Assembly: GCA_036172665.1 (NCBI GenBank)
Contig: CM069871.1
Span: 4,092,001 to 4,156,000 of the forward strand
From: Prosopocoilus inquinatus
Lineage: Eukaryota > Arthropoda > Insecta > Coleoptera > Lucanidae
DNA length: 64,000 nucleotides
Direction of reading: 5' to 3'
The notes under the pieces were generated by a model, which was not told the DNA's origin, did no database searches, and saw only the letters and a program-made list of their open reading frames with translations. Every line of letters starts with the position of its first letter. Position 1 is the stretch's first letter. Of the stretch, positions 12,566 to 23,599 are shown one piece after another. The position numbers and the translations under genes are program-made.

Positions 12566-13140
12566 ATTTGAAGGATCCCAGTGAACTCGGCGAAGAACAC
12601 AACACCTCAAAGTCGAAGTCTTCACCTTAGATCGTTTAGTTCCAATCAACGCTCTGCAGTGACATCAGGAAGAGGATTCTTCCGCCAAGACGCGCGCGTG
12701 AAGGTTAATTGGAAATGCAAAAACATAGCAGGAACGGCTTTGGGACGTTCGAAGAATTTCAAGGTTACTTTCCTTCGGTTTCCACTAAGATCAACACACC
12801 TTTGACCTTTTGAATCTGAATGGGGACGCCATGACGCCATGATCCGATCTTCTATGAAAAGGAACAGGATTGCAGGAGTCCAGATGATATCACGAAGGTC
12901 AAGGACCAAGAATTATAGAGTCTTGATAAACTCATCTCAATGTCGAGGTCTTCCAAACAACCCTCCACGGACCGCAAACAATATGCTTCCATCACGACGC
13001 TCGTGTGGCTCAATTTGATATGCAAAATATTATTTAAGTGTGGCAAGGGCCTTTTTGGGGCATTGAAACAGTTTCAAAGTTAATTTTCTTCCGTTCTCGT
13101 CAAGATCCTCAGACCTTCACCTTTTGAACCTGAAAGGAAT
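12566..13140 (+). repeat. Two diverged direct copies of a ~320 bp unit
   Basis: The end of the first copy, 'tttcaaggttactttccttcggtttcc...ccttttgaatctgaatgg' at about 12,757-12,821, is matched by 'tttcaaagttaattttcttccgttctcg...ccttttgaacctgaaagg' at about 13,074-13,137. Earlier words such as 'aagtcttcaccttag' and 'aggtcttccaaac' are also shared. The short open frames here (for example 12,581-12,805 on the plus strand) are not conserved between copies and are not called as genes. Confidence 0.6.
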
Positions 13141-13319
13141 CGACGCGTGGGTAAGAAAATCGATTAATTTTTTTCTTCGTCTTCCACAGAGCGCAGAAAT
13201 TTTCCTCCTTACTGAAAATAAAGGGGTATCAAAGGAGAAGCTTGGTCTGATTAGATCACTGAGGCAAGATCTAGAGAGAGGCCATCACGTGACCAAAAGC
13301 GACTTAGACGATTGCACTG

Positions 13320-14065
13320 CCTCGTCACATGTCCAAATGTTTTCCTCTCCTTCATGCCCAATAAACAAAAATTCTGGATCCATCATTAACTTTACTGGCT
13401 TATTGACTCGGTGAAAAAAATTGCCAACCAATTGCGCTAAACGACGGGTGAGAGGGGCATGCCAAGCAAAAATATTTTGGGCATACCCAATAGTTCAGGG
13501 TGCCACGTTTTGTTGAAGAAAACTCTGTACTGTAAGTACCCGAGTTAAAAACCGAAGTGGAGATTTACCTCAGGCAGCATGATGGTTTTGAACCACTAGC
13601 GACTTTGGAAAAGGTTGGAAGGAGGTGTGTCAGAAGCGACTCGATGCCACCGATCCCGTCGAACTATGACGTATTTTATTTTAAGTACTCGGTAGGGGTT
13701 GCAGCGACCATGAAATTATGTTGACCCGCTACATGTCAAAATGTTTTTCTCTTTCATGTCCAATAAACCACAAACAAGTCTCCAGCCATCTCAACCCTTA
13801 CTCGCTTATTGGTTCGATGGTATGAATTGACAGCGCCCAATTGGACTGAGGGGTGAAAGATCAGAACTATTTTGAGCAAACCAAATAGCCTCCTCCTTCA
13901 TTTAGTTGAGGAAAACCCTTCCCACATCTCTATTTGTTCTGAAATATTCAGTACCAAAGTGAAGATCCACCCTAATCAAGCAGGATGGTTTTGGACCACT
14001 CACTTTAGAGGTCGGAACTTAAATGGCGGGAAGGGCCTGTTTTAGAAGCAACCCCACGCAATTAG
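13320..14065 (+). repeat. Two diverged direct copies of a ~400 bp unit
   Basis: Blocks shared in order include 'cacatgtccaaatgttttcctctccttcatgcccaataaac' (about 13,326) with 'tacatgtcaaaatgtttttctctttcatgtccaataaac' (about 13,730), and 'cagcatgatggttttgaaccact' (about 13,576) with 'agcaggatggttttggaccactc' (about 13,979). Divergence is high, so this is an old duplication. Confidence 0.65.
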
Positions 14066-14069
14066 TCCT

Positions 14070-16205
14070 TTCCGGACTGGTTTTTCATTTTCTAAAAAGG
14101 CCCAAAATCGTTAGTTCTTTTGAAATGAATCGAGTTACTAAGGACGCATCCTGAAAGAGCTTTTTCGATATTCACCGTCGCGTTTCGTCGGGTTCTATCC
14201 TTGCAATCGTTTTAATGTTAATTATCCCCATCCCCCACCGCTTTAGAAACCCTTCCTTAGGTGTAGTGAATTATTTGCTTTGTTTAGATCCATGACCGGA
14301 CGATTCGAAATGCGTAGGACACCGTTATGGTTACTATGCTTACATTCCCGCTCCTGAGGTCTTGACAAGTCAATAATTTAAGGCACTCGTAACTGCATCA
14401 GCGCCACAATCGGCCAGACGTTGAATTACTGGACCGAAATCGTTCGGGAAAATGGTTGCGATCTTCGGCGAAGGACTCTAGCGGAACGAATCGGCAACCT
14501 CGATGGACGACGCAGGAAAATGCGTAATCCACTGTACTTGTATGTGTTTCCAAAATATTCGGAAATATATTCCCCGCAATGAAAACGCCGGATCTATTCC
14601 AAACGCAAAAATAACGTTTTAACGTTTAACGTTCGTACACAAATACTTTTAGATTATACGAATCTTTCAACCCGTTGGGAGAAGATGCTTGAAAAACACC
14701 GCAAAAGACACCTAGAGCTTAATTCATTCCAGTCAGGTACTCAAATTTACACAAACTCACACAATCAACGAAACGCGTGTGTGTGTTCTATCGTGTTGTG
14801 ATCGTAAGGCAAAGTGAGCGTGCCAGAAATCGCTGCGTGAATTCACTTTCACTTTTAAACGTGGCTGGCCAATCGAAACACCGAAAGTGGAAAAACGTGG
14901 TTACAGCAGACCAATGATCGGCCTTGATTTCAAACGGAGCGTTAACGTCACTTTCAGGGAACGCTGCCGAGTTTATGAATAAACGCGTGGTTGCCGAAAC
15001 GTACCAACAGAATAAACTGTAACACAGTTTGTAAGACAGTTTCCAGATCTTCTTCCGATGGCGTTACGTAAAAGAATCATTTCTAGAACGCCACAGCCGA
15101 AATCTGTTGCCAAACTACTATTATTTGTTGGAAATGATTAATTTGTTGTGACAATTAATCAAAATTTATAAGCAACTAACGGGGTTCCTTGTAAATTTGA
15201 ATTAACGAAGGTCGTCCACCATACGTGTCAAGTATTCAAAGCTCTCTGTAAATAATATTTGTCGAGCCCACACAATTTTACTCGCCATTATGTGAACCTC
15301 CGATCCCCACGTATGCGGGTTGTTATTTGCTGGTAAAATATTGACCTATACGGCAACGTCGTTTGCGAACCGACCTATTTATTATTTAAGGTCTCGGTCG
15401 CATGAAATCTGAACAAATTGAGATAATAAATAAATCGGCGTTTACTTTCTCACGGACGACGACGTCGAAGAGCAAAGAGTCCGATTTCAAAGAAGCATTT
15501 TTTTTGTTGTTAATTTTTGGAACGTCACAGTTTCAAATTTAATTAGGTGCGTCTGTATGAGTTTCGCAATCACTATATTTGACTTGTCCATAAAACAATT
15601 ACTGTTGAAACTGCACAGAGTAGATTGCTGGAAGTTTTTATGAGTTTGAAAGCTGTAAAAGTGTGTATGTATGTACTTACATTGTAGGAAGGAAGAAGGT
15701 CGTTTCGGAAACTAAGCTAAGTTAAAGAAAAAGAACGTTTGGTATTTCCGTCTCACCCTTCATCGTGTTGTCTCGTTGCGGTTTGTGATTAAACAACGAG
15801 CGAACAAGCAAATGAAAATCTTCCTCCTCAGGTGCTGTGCGCTTTAATAAAAATGCGCCAATAAAAATTTTAATGTCTGAATTAACAGCAGATATTCCTC
15901 TCGGATTTCCGTTCGCAACCACCGGAGCGTTTCCGGCGTTAATTAAAAACTGCCCCGGCGTAATCTTCCCCGCGAATTTCCATGCGTCCCGAACGAACGT
16001 TTTCTATTATCGACGGAGGAGTATCAAGGCCTTATTTGGCGAGCACAAATAAACCGGAAATGAGGAGGAACGCACGTAATATCAAAGTTGAGGCGAGCGA
16101 TTTTGTGTCACGAACAGAAATAGATGTGTAGTGGATGGATCCAAAGGCGAAATCACGGTCGAACCGACGCGATTAGAATTTCAATAAAATTTCCGATATT
16201 TTTAT
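14070..16205. other. Unique DNA without a supported gene
   Basis: The stretch has mixed composition with several moderately GC-rich islands (about 14,390-14,520 and 15,880-16,030) inside AT-rich sequence containing many TTAAT words. Short open frames at 15,837-16,052 and 16,124-16,336 (plus strand) have no recognisable domain, and the second runs into the adjoining satellite. The mixture is compatible with non-coding regulatory DNA, but no specific site can be assigned. Confidence 0.5.
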
Positions 16206-16218
16206 GGAAAATCGCTTT

Positions 16219-19200
16219 GCATTTTTTATCAGACGACAGGGACGTCTGTAAGTCGAAAATAAAGGAGATTAAGGTTGGATGTGAACGAGGTAAGCACGCT
16301 CTCAAAGTTCCTCGTTTATTAACGGGCTCAACGTAAAGAGACTCTGAGCTTTTCTTAATGTTAATTTATGTTAAATTTTTTGGGGGAGAAGGGAGAGGGG
16401 ATGCTGCTTACTTTTTATAATCATTAAGAACAGGTACTTACATTTTCATTATTTAGTACTTGCTTGTTATGTTAATTAAATAAAAATTATAGGTACACAT
16501 TATTATGTTTCCATTTTCATTAGATTTCGACGCCCTAGTGTCTTCGCACCCTAGTGTTTTCACCACGCCTTAGTGTCGCGCGCCCAATGAGTTGCGTCCT
16601 ATCGGCCCTAACCGCTATTTACTTCCAAACCTTATTATATTATATTTATTTTATAATTCTGGCATTTTGGAAGAGTTTTGTTTTATCAGACGAAAAGGAC
16701 GTCTGTAAGTCGAAAATAAAGGAGATTAAGGTTGGATGTGAACGAGGTAAGCACGCTCTCAAAGTTCCTCGTTTATTAACGGGCTCAACGTAAAGAGACT
16801 CTGAGCTTTTTTTAATGTTAATTTATGTTAAATTGTTTGGGGGAGAAGTGAGAGGGGGTGCTGCTTACTTTTTGTAATCATTAAGAACAGGTACTTATAT
16901 TTTCATTATTTAATATTTGCTTGTTATGTTAATTAAATAAAAATTATAGGTACACATCATTATATTTTCGTTTTCATTAGATTTCGACGCCCTAGTGTCT
17001 TCGCACCCTAGTGTTTTCACCACGCCTTAGTGTCGCGCGCCCAATGAGTTGCGCCCTATCGGCCCTAACCGCTATTTACTTCCAAGCCTTATTGTATTAT
17101 ATTTATTTTATAATTCTGGGCATTTTGGAAGAGCTTTTCTTTTATGAGACGAAAGGGACGTCTGTAAGTCGAAAATAAAAGAGATTAAGTTTGGATATGA
17201 GCGAGATAAGCACGCTCTCAAAGTTCCTCGTTTCTTAACGGGCTCAACGTAAAGAGACTCTGAGCTTTTTTTAATGTTAATTTATGTTAAATTGTTTGGG
17301 GGGGAGAAGGGAGAGGGGATGCTGCTTACTTTTTATAATCATTAAGAACAGGTATTTATATTTTCTTTATTTAATATTTGCTTGTTATGTTAATTAAATA
17401 AAAATTATAGGTACACATCATTATGTTTTCGTTTTCATTAGATTTCGACGCCCTAGTGTCTTCGCACCCTAGTGTTTTCACCACGCCTTAGTGTCGCGCG
17501 CCCAATGAGTTGCGCCCTATCGGTCCTAACCGCTATTTACTTCCAAACCTTATTATATTATATTTATTTTATAATTCTGGGCATTTTGGAAGAGCTCTTC
17601 TTTTATCAGACGAATGGGACGTAGAAAATAAAAGAGATTAAGGTTGGATATGAGCGAGGTAAGCACGCTCTCAAAGTTCCTCGTTTCTTAACGGGCTCAA
17701 CGTAAAGAGACTCTGAGCTTTTTTTAATGTTAATTTATGGTAAATTGTTTGGGGGAGAAGGGAGAGGGGGTGCTGCTTACTTTTTGTAATCATTAAGAAC
17801 AGGTACTTATATTTTCATTATTTAATACTTGCTTGTTATGTTAATTAAATAAAAATTATAGGTACACATCATTATGTTTTCGTTTTCATTAGATTTCGAC
17901 GCCCTAGTGTCTTCGCACCCTAGTGTTTTCACCAAGCCTTAGTGTCGCGCGCCCAATGCGTTGAGTCCTGTCGGCCCTAACCGCTATTTACTTCCAAACC
18001 TTATTATATTATATTTATTTTATGATTCTGGCATTTTAATTTATGTTAAATTGTTTGGGAGAGAAGGAAGAGGGGGTGCTGCTTACTTTTTGTAATCATT
18101 AAGAACAGGTACTTATATTTTCTTTATTTAATATTTGCTTGTTATGTTAATTAAATAAAAATTATGGGTACACATCATTATGTTTTCGTTTTCATTAGAT
18201 TTCGACGCCCTAGTGTCTTCGCACCCTAGTGTTTTCACCAAGCCTTAGTGTCGCGCGCCCAGTGAGTTGCGCCCTATCGGCCCTAACCGCTATTTACTTC
18301 CAAGCCTTATTATATTATATTTATTTTATAATTCTGGCATTTTAATTTATGTTAAATTGTTTGGGAGAGAAGGGAGAGGGGGTGCTGCTTACTTTTTGTA
18401 ATCATTAAGAACAGGTACTTATATTTTCTTTATTTAATATTTGCTTGTTATGTTAATTAAATAAAAATTATGGGTACACATCATTATGTTTTCGTTTTCA
18501 TTAGATTTCGACGCCCTAGTGTCTTCGCACCCTAGTGTTTTCACCAAGCCTTAGTGTCGGGCGCCCAGTGAGTTGCGCCCTATCGGCCCTAACCGCTATT
18601 TACTTCCAAGCCTTATTGTATTATATTTATTTTATAATTCTGGGCATTTTGGAAGAGCTTTTCTTTTATGAGACGAAAGGGACGTCTGTAAGTCGAAAAT
18701 AAAAGAGATTAAGGTTGGATATGAGCGAGGTAAGCACGCTCTCAAAGTTCCTCGTTTCTTAACGGGCTCAACGTAAAGAGACTCTGAGCTTTTTTTAATG
18801 TTAATTTATGTTAAATTGTTTGGGGGGGAGAAGGGAGAGGGGATGCTGCTTACTTTTTATAATCATTAAGAACAGGTATTTATATTTTCTTTATTTAATA
18901 TTTGCTTGTTATGTTAATTAAATAAAAATTATAGGTACACATCATTATGTTTTCGTTTTCATTAGATTTCGACGCCCTAGTGTCTTCGCACCCTAGTGTT
19001 TTCACCACGCCTTAGTGTCGCGCGCCCAATGAGTTGCGCCCTATCGGTCCTAACCGCTATTTACTTCCAAACCTTATTATATTATATTTATTTTATAATT
19101 CTGGGCATTTTGGAAGAGCTTTTTTTTATCAAACGACAGGGACGTAGAAAATAAAAGAGATTAAGGTTGGATATGAGCGAGGTAAGCACGCTCTCAAAGT

Positions 19201-20060
19201 TCCTCGTTTCTTAACGGGCTCAACGTAAAGAGAAATTGAGCTTCTTTTTATGTTAATTTATGTTAAATTGTTTGCGGGAGAAGTGAGAGGGGGTGCTGCT
19301 TACTTTTTGTAATCATTAAGAACAGGTACTTATATTTTCATTATTTAATATTTGCTTGTTATGTTAATTAAATAAAAATTATAGGTACACATCATTATAT
19401 TTTCGTTTTCATTAGATTTCGACGCCCTAGTGTCTTCGCACCCTAGTGTTTTCACCACGCCTTAGTGTCGCGCGCCCAATGAGTTGCGCCCTATCGGTCC
19501 TAACCGCTATTTGCTTCCAAACCTTATTATATTATATTTATTTTATGATTCTGGCATTTTGGAAGAGCTTTTTTGTTTATCAGACGAAAAGGACGTCTGT
19601 AAGTCGAAAATAAAGGAGATTAAGGTTGGATGTGAACGAGGTAAGCACGCTCTCAAAGTTCCTCGTTTATTAACGGGCTCAACGTAAAGAGACTCTGAGC
19701 TTTTTTTAATGTTAATTTATGTTAAACTGTTTGGGGGAGAAGGGAGAGGGGGTGCTGCTTAACTTTTGTAATCATTAAGAACAGGTACTTATATTTTCAT
19801 TATTTAATATTTGCTTGTTACATTAATTAAATAAAAATTATAGGTACACGTTATTATGTTTTCGTTTTCGTTAGATTTCGACGCCCTAGTGTGTTCGCGC
19901 CCTAGTGTTTTCACCACGCCTTAGTGTCGCGCGCCCAATGAGTTGCGCCCTATCGGCCATGGCCTACTATTGTCATTTACTTCCAAATTATATTTACTAT
20001 TTACTTCCAAACCTTATTATATTATATTAATTTTAAAATTCTAGCATTTTGGAAGAGTTT
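16219..20060 (+). repeat. Satellite array, ~457 bp unit, with ~309 bp deletion variants
   Basis: The marker 'aacgtaaag' recurs at 16,330, 16,787, 17,246, 17,699, 18,770, 19,222 and 19,681, giving spacings of 452-459 bp. Between 17,699 and 18,770 there are two short units of about 309 bp, at about 18,038-18,346 and 18,347-18,654, which lack the ~150 bp block from 'ggaagagctt' to 'actctgagc'. The last partial unit decays near 20,060. Each unit contains three ~18 bp copies of a CCTAGTGT-centred word (cgcCCTAGTGT, caCCCTAGTGT, gCCTTAGTGT), a G-rich/A-rich tract and TTAATTAAATAAA. The open frames repeating KDVCKSKIKEIKVGCERGKH follow from the repetition. Confidence 0.97.
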
Positions 20061-23000
20061 TTTTTTTTGGAAGCTTTTTTAAATTTTTAATCAATACATT
20101 ATACGTTCATACCCAAATAATGTATTCTCTTTTTTTTTTTGTTCGTGTGAAATATGCGGACGGCTTTGATCATATTTATTATTAGTTTCATGCGAACAAA
20201 CAAATTTCGAATTCCGAACATTATCGGGTACTTGCATCAGCGAAAAAAAAAAAATTCTTTTGCTCCATAAAACACAATGGCACTGTTGTATACTACATCA
20301 ACGGTATTAATAGCATTAAGAGCTGCAGCCCGTTTTTATGTGCCGATGAATTTATGCTTTTAATGGCCGAGCAATAAACGGAAGTTATTCATTTAGGACA
20401 TCACCAAAGACGACACAGTATCGCCGGGGAATTCCCATTATGGACTTTACTAACCAGATAAAATCTTTTTATGTGGCCATCTTTCTTCCGGTTGTGTTAT
20501 TGTGGTGGTGGTGTAGATACATCTGAATTTACGGCAAAATTAATTGAAAATAAAAATCAGAACTTTATCCTTCCCTCCCCAAAAAAAAAAAAAATGAAAC
20601 ATTGTCCTCAAACCAAAAGCTTCCAGTATTGTAACTGCGGGCGCTAGAAGTAACCCAAACCAACCGTATTTAACACCGTAACAGTAATGAATTGCAACGC
20701 CTGGTAAATAACAATAAAGTTAGCATGCGCATTTCATAAGAACTAAGGGTCCTTTGTACACAACTTTCGTTTTCGCTCTCAACTCACAATTACCGTGACA
20801 CGAACACTCCGGCGTAATTTTATTCCGAAAATTTAAATTCGGACGTTTTGGGGTCGTGCCTAAAACGCGTCGCTTCAACCGTGAAAATTTCAACGTGTGT
20901 TTTCCAGAGGCCGAATCGCGCTTTAATATGAGTTTTTTTTTTTTTTTAATAAAATGTGCATGATCAACTCAACTTCGCAGCCGGAATTCAAAAAAGAAAC
21001 TTGCCTGCGAAAACGTACAGAAAGTACTGATGATAATAGTTATGCAAGTAGAAGATGATGTGGAAGCTGTCGATTTAAAATCTGGAATTAGAGAAGCAGT
21101 AGAAAATGACGATATTCGAATCGACACCTTGGATATCATAGCAGAAACAAAATAACGTTTAGGTAATGCGAATATGGAAGAGTACAAGAGAATGCCACCA
21201 GAAGAATTCATTCAATCCAAGTAAAAAATAAAAAAAAGTGGGAACAAAGAAATCCAATATGAGCACGGGTTGTTGGAATGGCGTCACGTAAATACCATGC
21301 TTAACGCATGGAAGATCTGCTGATCTGTTTCACACGTTTATGAAAGATTTTCTGACAAGAAAAAACATTCTACCGGGCCCACATAAATAAGAAGAAGAAG
21401 AAGACCCATTTTTGTCCTGATTGGCTATTATTGCAGTTTTTAAAAGAGCTCAGCCTTTTCAATGAGTGGCAATGAGGACATGAAGATTCATTCATCTTTG
21501 AATAAAAAAAGGTTTTTTTTTTCGGTAAAACTAAAAAAAAAAAATCTCCCATATGCACTGATTTTTGAAAGATTTAACTAGCATATGGTTTCATCCAAGA
21601 GCTTTTCTAAATCTATCAACCATCATGAGTTTCTTGCAATTAAACGTCGGTATATTTCGTAATCCCTTTTCTAAAACCTGAATCTATTAACTTTCGTTAT
21701 TTTCCTGGATTTTCGTGGTTAATCTTTTTGCTGCATTTCCTTCGTATTATTTCAAAAAAGTAAAAAATGGAAACAAAAAGTACAACAAGTCACGATGCGG
21801 TATACTACGTAAAAGCAAAATAATTAATTAGTTTGCACGCTCATCGCAACAATTCCGGCATAAAACTACCGCTCACGTTTAAAAACATCCGTCGCTGCTG
21901 CGGGATATGAACCTGCATTTTTAATTCCAACGTTTTATTGCATCGCATCCGTAAAAAAATATTTCAATTTCGGGGATTCCCCGCGCTGCACTAATCCATA
22001 AAAGCACGCGCAGTGATTATCCTAGCAACACCGGCCCTAAATCCCCTCTTGTGTACATAGTGAACCCTTCGGCTTGATTAATGAACACGGTATTATATGT
22101 CAGTGAGCATTTACAGTGCTGCCAATAGAGTCGTAATCCTGCGTAGGACTTTAATGACCGGGGCGCTGAATGGAATTTAGTTATAAATTAATATGTAATA
22201 CCTATCGCCTCAAATTATGTCCTGTAATTAAATAATGTTCACTGTACCGTACCATACCGTGTCGGCCTCCGTTTCTAAACGGGGCGGTTAATATTTTATT
22301 AATATGTAAAAATATCATGCGTTCAAATACCTTCACGTTTGGAGTTGGCTTTGTATTTTGTAGAAACTTTAATTTGAACTTTTGCGGAAGTTGAAGCAGA
22401 ATGAGCCTTAATAATAATGAGGTGATGCAGAATAAGCCTTTATATTTTTGATTTGTTATGCAATTCTACAAAAATCACTTAACAACAGTTAACATCGTTT
22501 TATTTTTGAACATGTTTAAGTAATAAGTAAAGACTTGGCTTGTTTCTTGCTATCCCAAGTCATGGCCTCCTCCAAACGTAAGCGTTCTTTACAATTATTG
22601 TATTACAAGTCGCCGCAACAAACCATTTAGTCAGCCATAAAGAAGAAAATGTAAAAACATAAATGCGCGAGTTTTTCCTAGCGAATCGAAGCGCTTCAAA
22701 AATCGCTTTGCGGGGTTAAACTGCACGGAGCGCTGGGGATAATGACTTCGACTCCGTGACACATGGCGTCCTGCATGTATAAGTCATATTGGGGGGGTGC
22801 TATTAGCCGAGTTTTATTTTCGGATTTTTCGTTCGAAAATATTTATCGCCGTCGTGTGGAAAACGGAGGGGTTTATGTGCGCGCGTTAGCGCAGCTTTAC
22901 TAGCGGAAAGGTTCCGCTCTGTTGTGTTACGCAGTGATTTGGTGCGCCGCATAAAATATTAACACGATGCTTTGCGTTGTTTGGAGTTGCTGTTTTCGGC

Positions 23001-23590
23001 TCATTTTAAAATTTAGGGAGAATTCCTAAGCATTAGAAGATGTACTTGCAACGTACATCTCCTCAACAGATCATTTTCTTTTTATTATATACCATCAGAT
23101 CGGGAAGTCACGTTATATTCTTAACCAAAATTAATCTGATTGCCGTATAATAAAGTCGGTAGGGGCCGAAACAATGTGAAAAGAAAGAAATATTGGAACG
23201 AGCTTAAGTGGTGGGAAAATTCCAATCGAACCAAGCCTGGCTTAGTATTCCACCTGTGATCTTCTTAGATCAGTCGTAAACGAGTCTTCCTCTCTCGGGC
23301 GTTGGCTACTTTTTCTCGAGCATCGACGTCACAGGAGCAAAAAGAGAACCAAAGAGATTGAAATGCGGTGTCGGAATATCCAGCTTTTTCGGCTTCGGCC
23401 TCGCAATTAGGGGGACAGGGGTAGCAAGTAGGCCCCATACAAGTTGCTCTAGAAAGGAGAAACACAACATCAAATTAGTAAAACGCCACGACAAAACGAA
23501 AACACAGCAACCAAATGGCGCTCGTACACGTGGGGGGGGGAAAGGGCAAAAGACTCACCTGATCGATGGTTTAATGAACCTCAAAGAATC
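20061..23590. other. Unique AT-rich DNA, mostly featureless
   Basis: No intact gene is seen. There are homopolymer runs (poly-T near 20,931-20,948, poly-A near 20,578-20,594), a G-run at about 22,790, and a possible degenerate coding remnant at about 21,040-21,222 listed separately. The last ~330 bases before the 144 bp satellite are less AT-rich but show no recognised domain in any frame. A G-run (ggggggggg) lies at about 23,531. Confidence 0.5.
21040..21222 (+). pseudogene. Possible degenerate coding remnant, unknown family
   Basis: In one plus-strand frame there is a charged, protein-like stretch: EDDVEAVDLKSGIREAVEND, followed by IRIDTLDIIAETK, a TAA stop, then RLGNANMEEYKRMPPEEFIQ and a second stop. 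A single C-to-T change (CAA to TAA) would explain the first stop. Composition and codon use look more coding-like than the surroundings. I do not recognise the family. It may be a scrap of a transposase or a processed pseudogene, or chance. The minus-strand open frame over the same bases looks like a shadow. Confidence 0.25.
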
Positions 23591-23599
23591 ACACATTGG

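Noticed and set aside
16554..19687. Frames repeating KDVCKSKIKEIKVGCERGKH
   Set aside because: These are fragments of the 457 bp satellite read in one frame. They are absent from the short variants and lack gene context.
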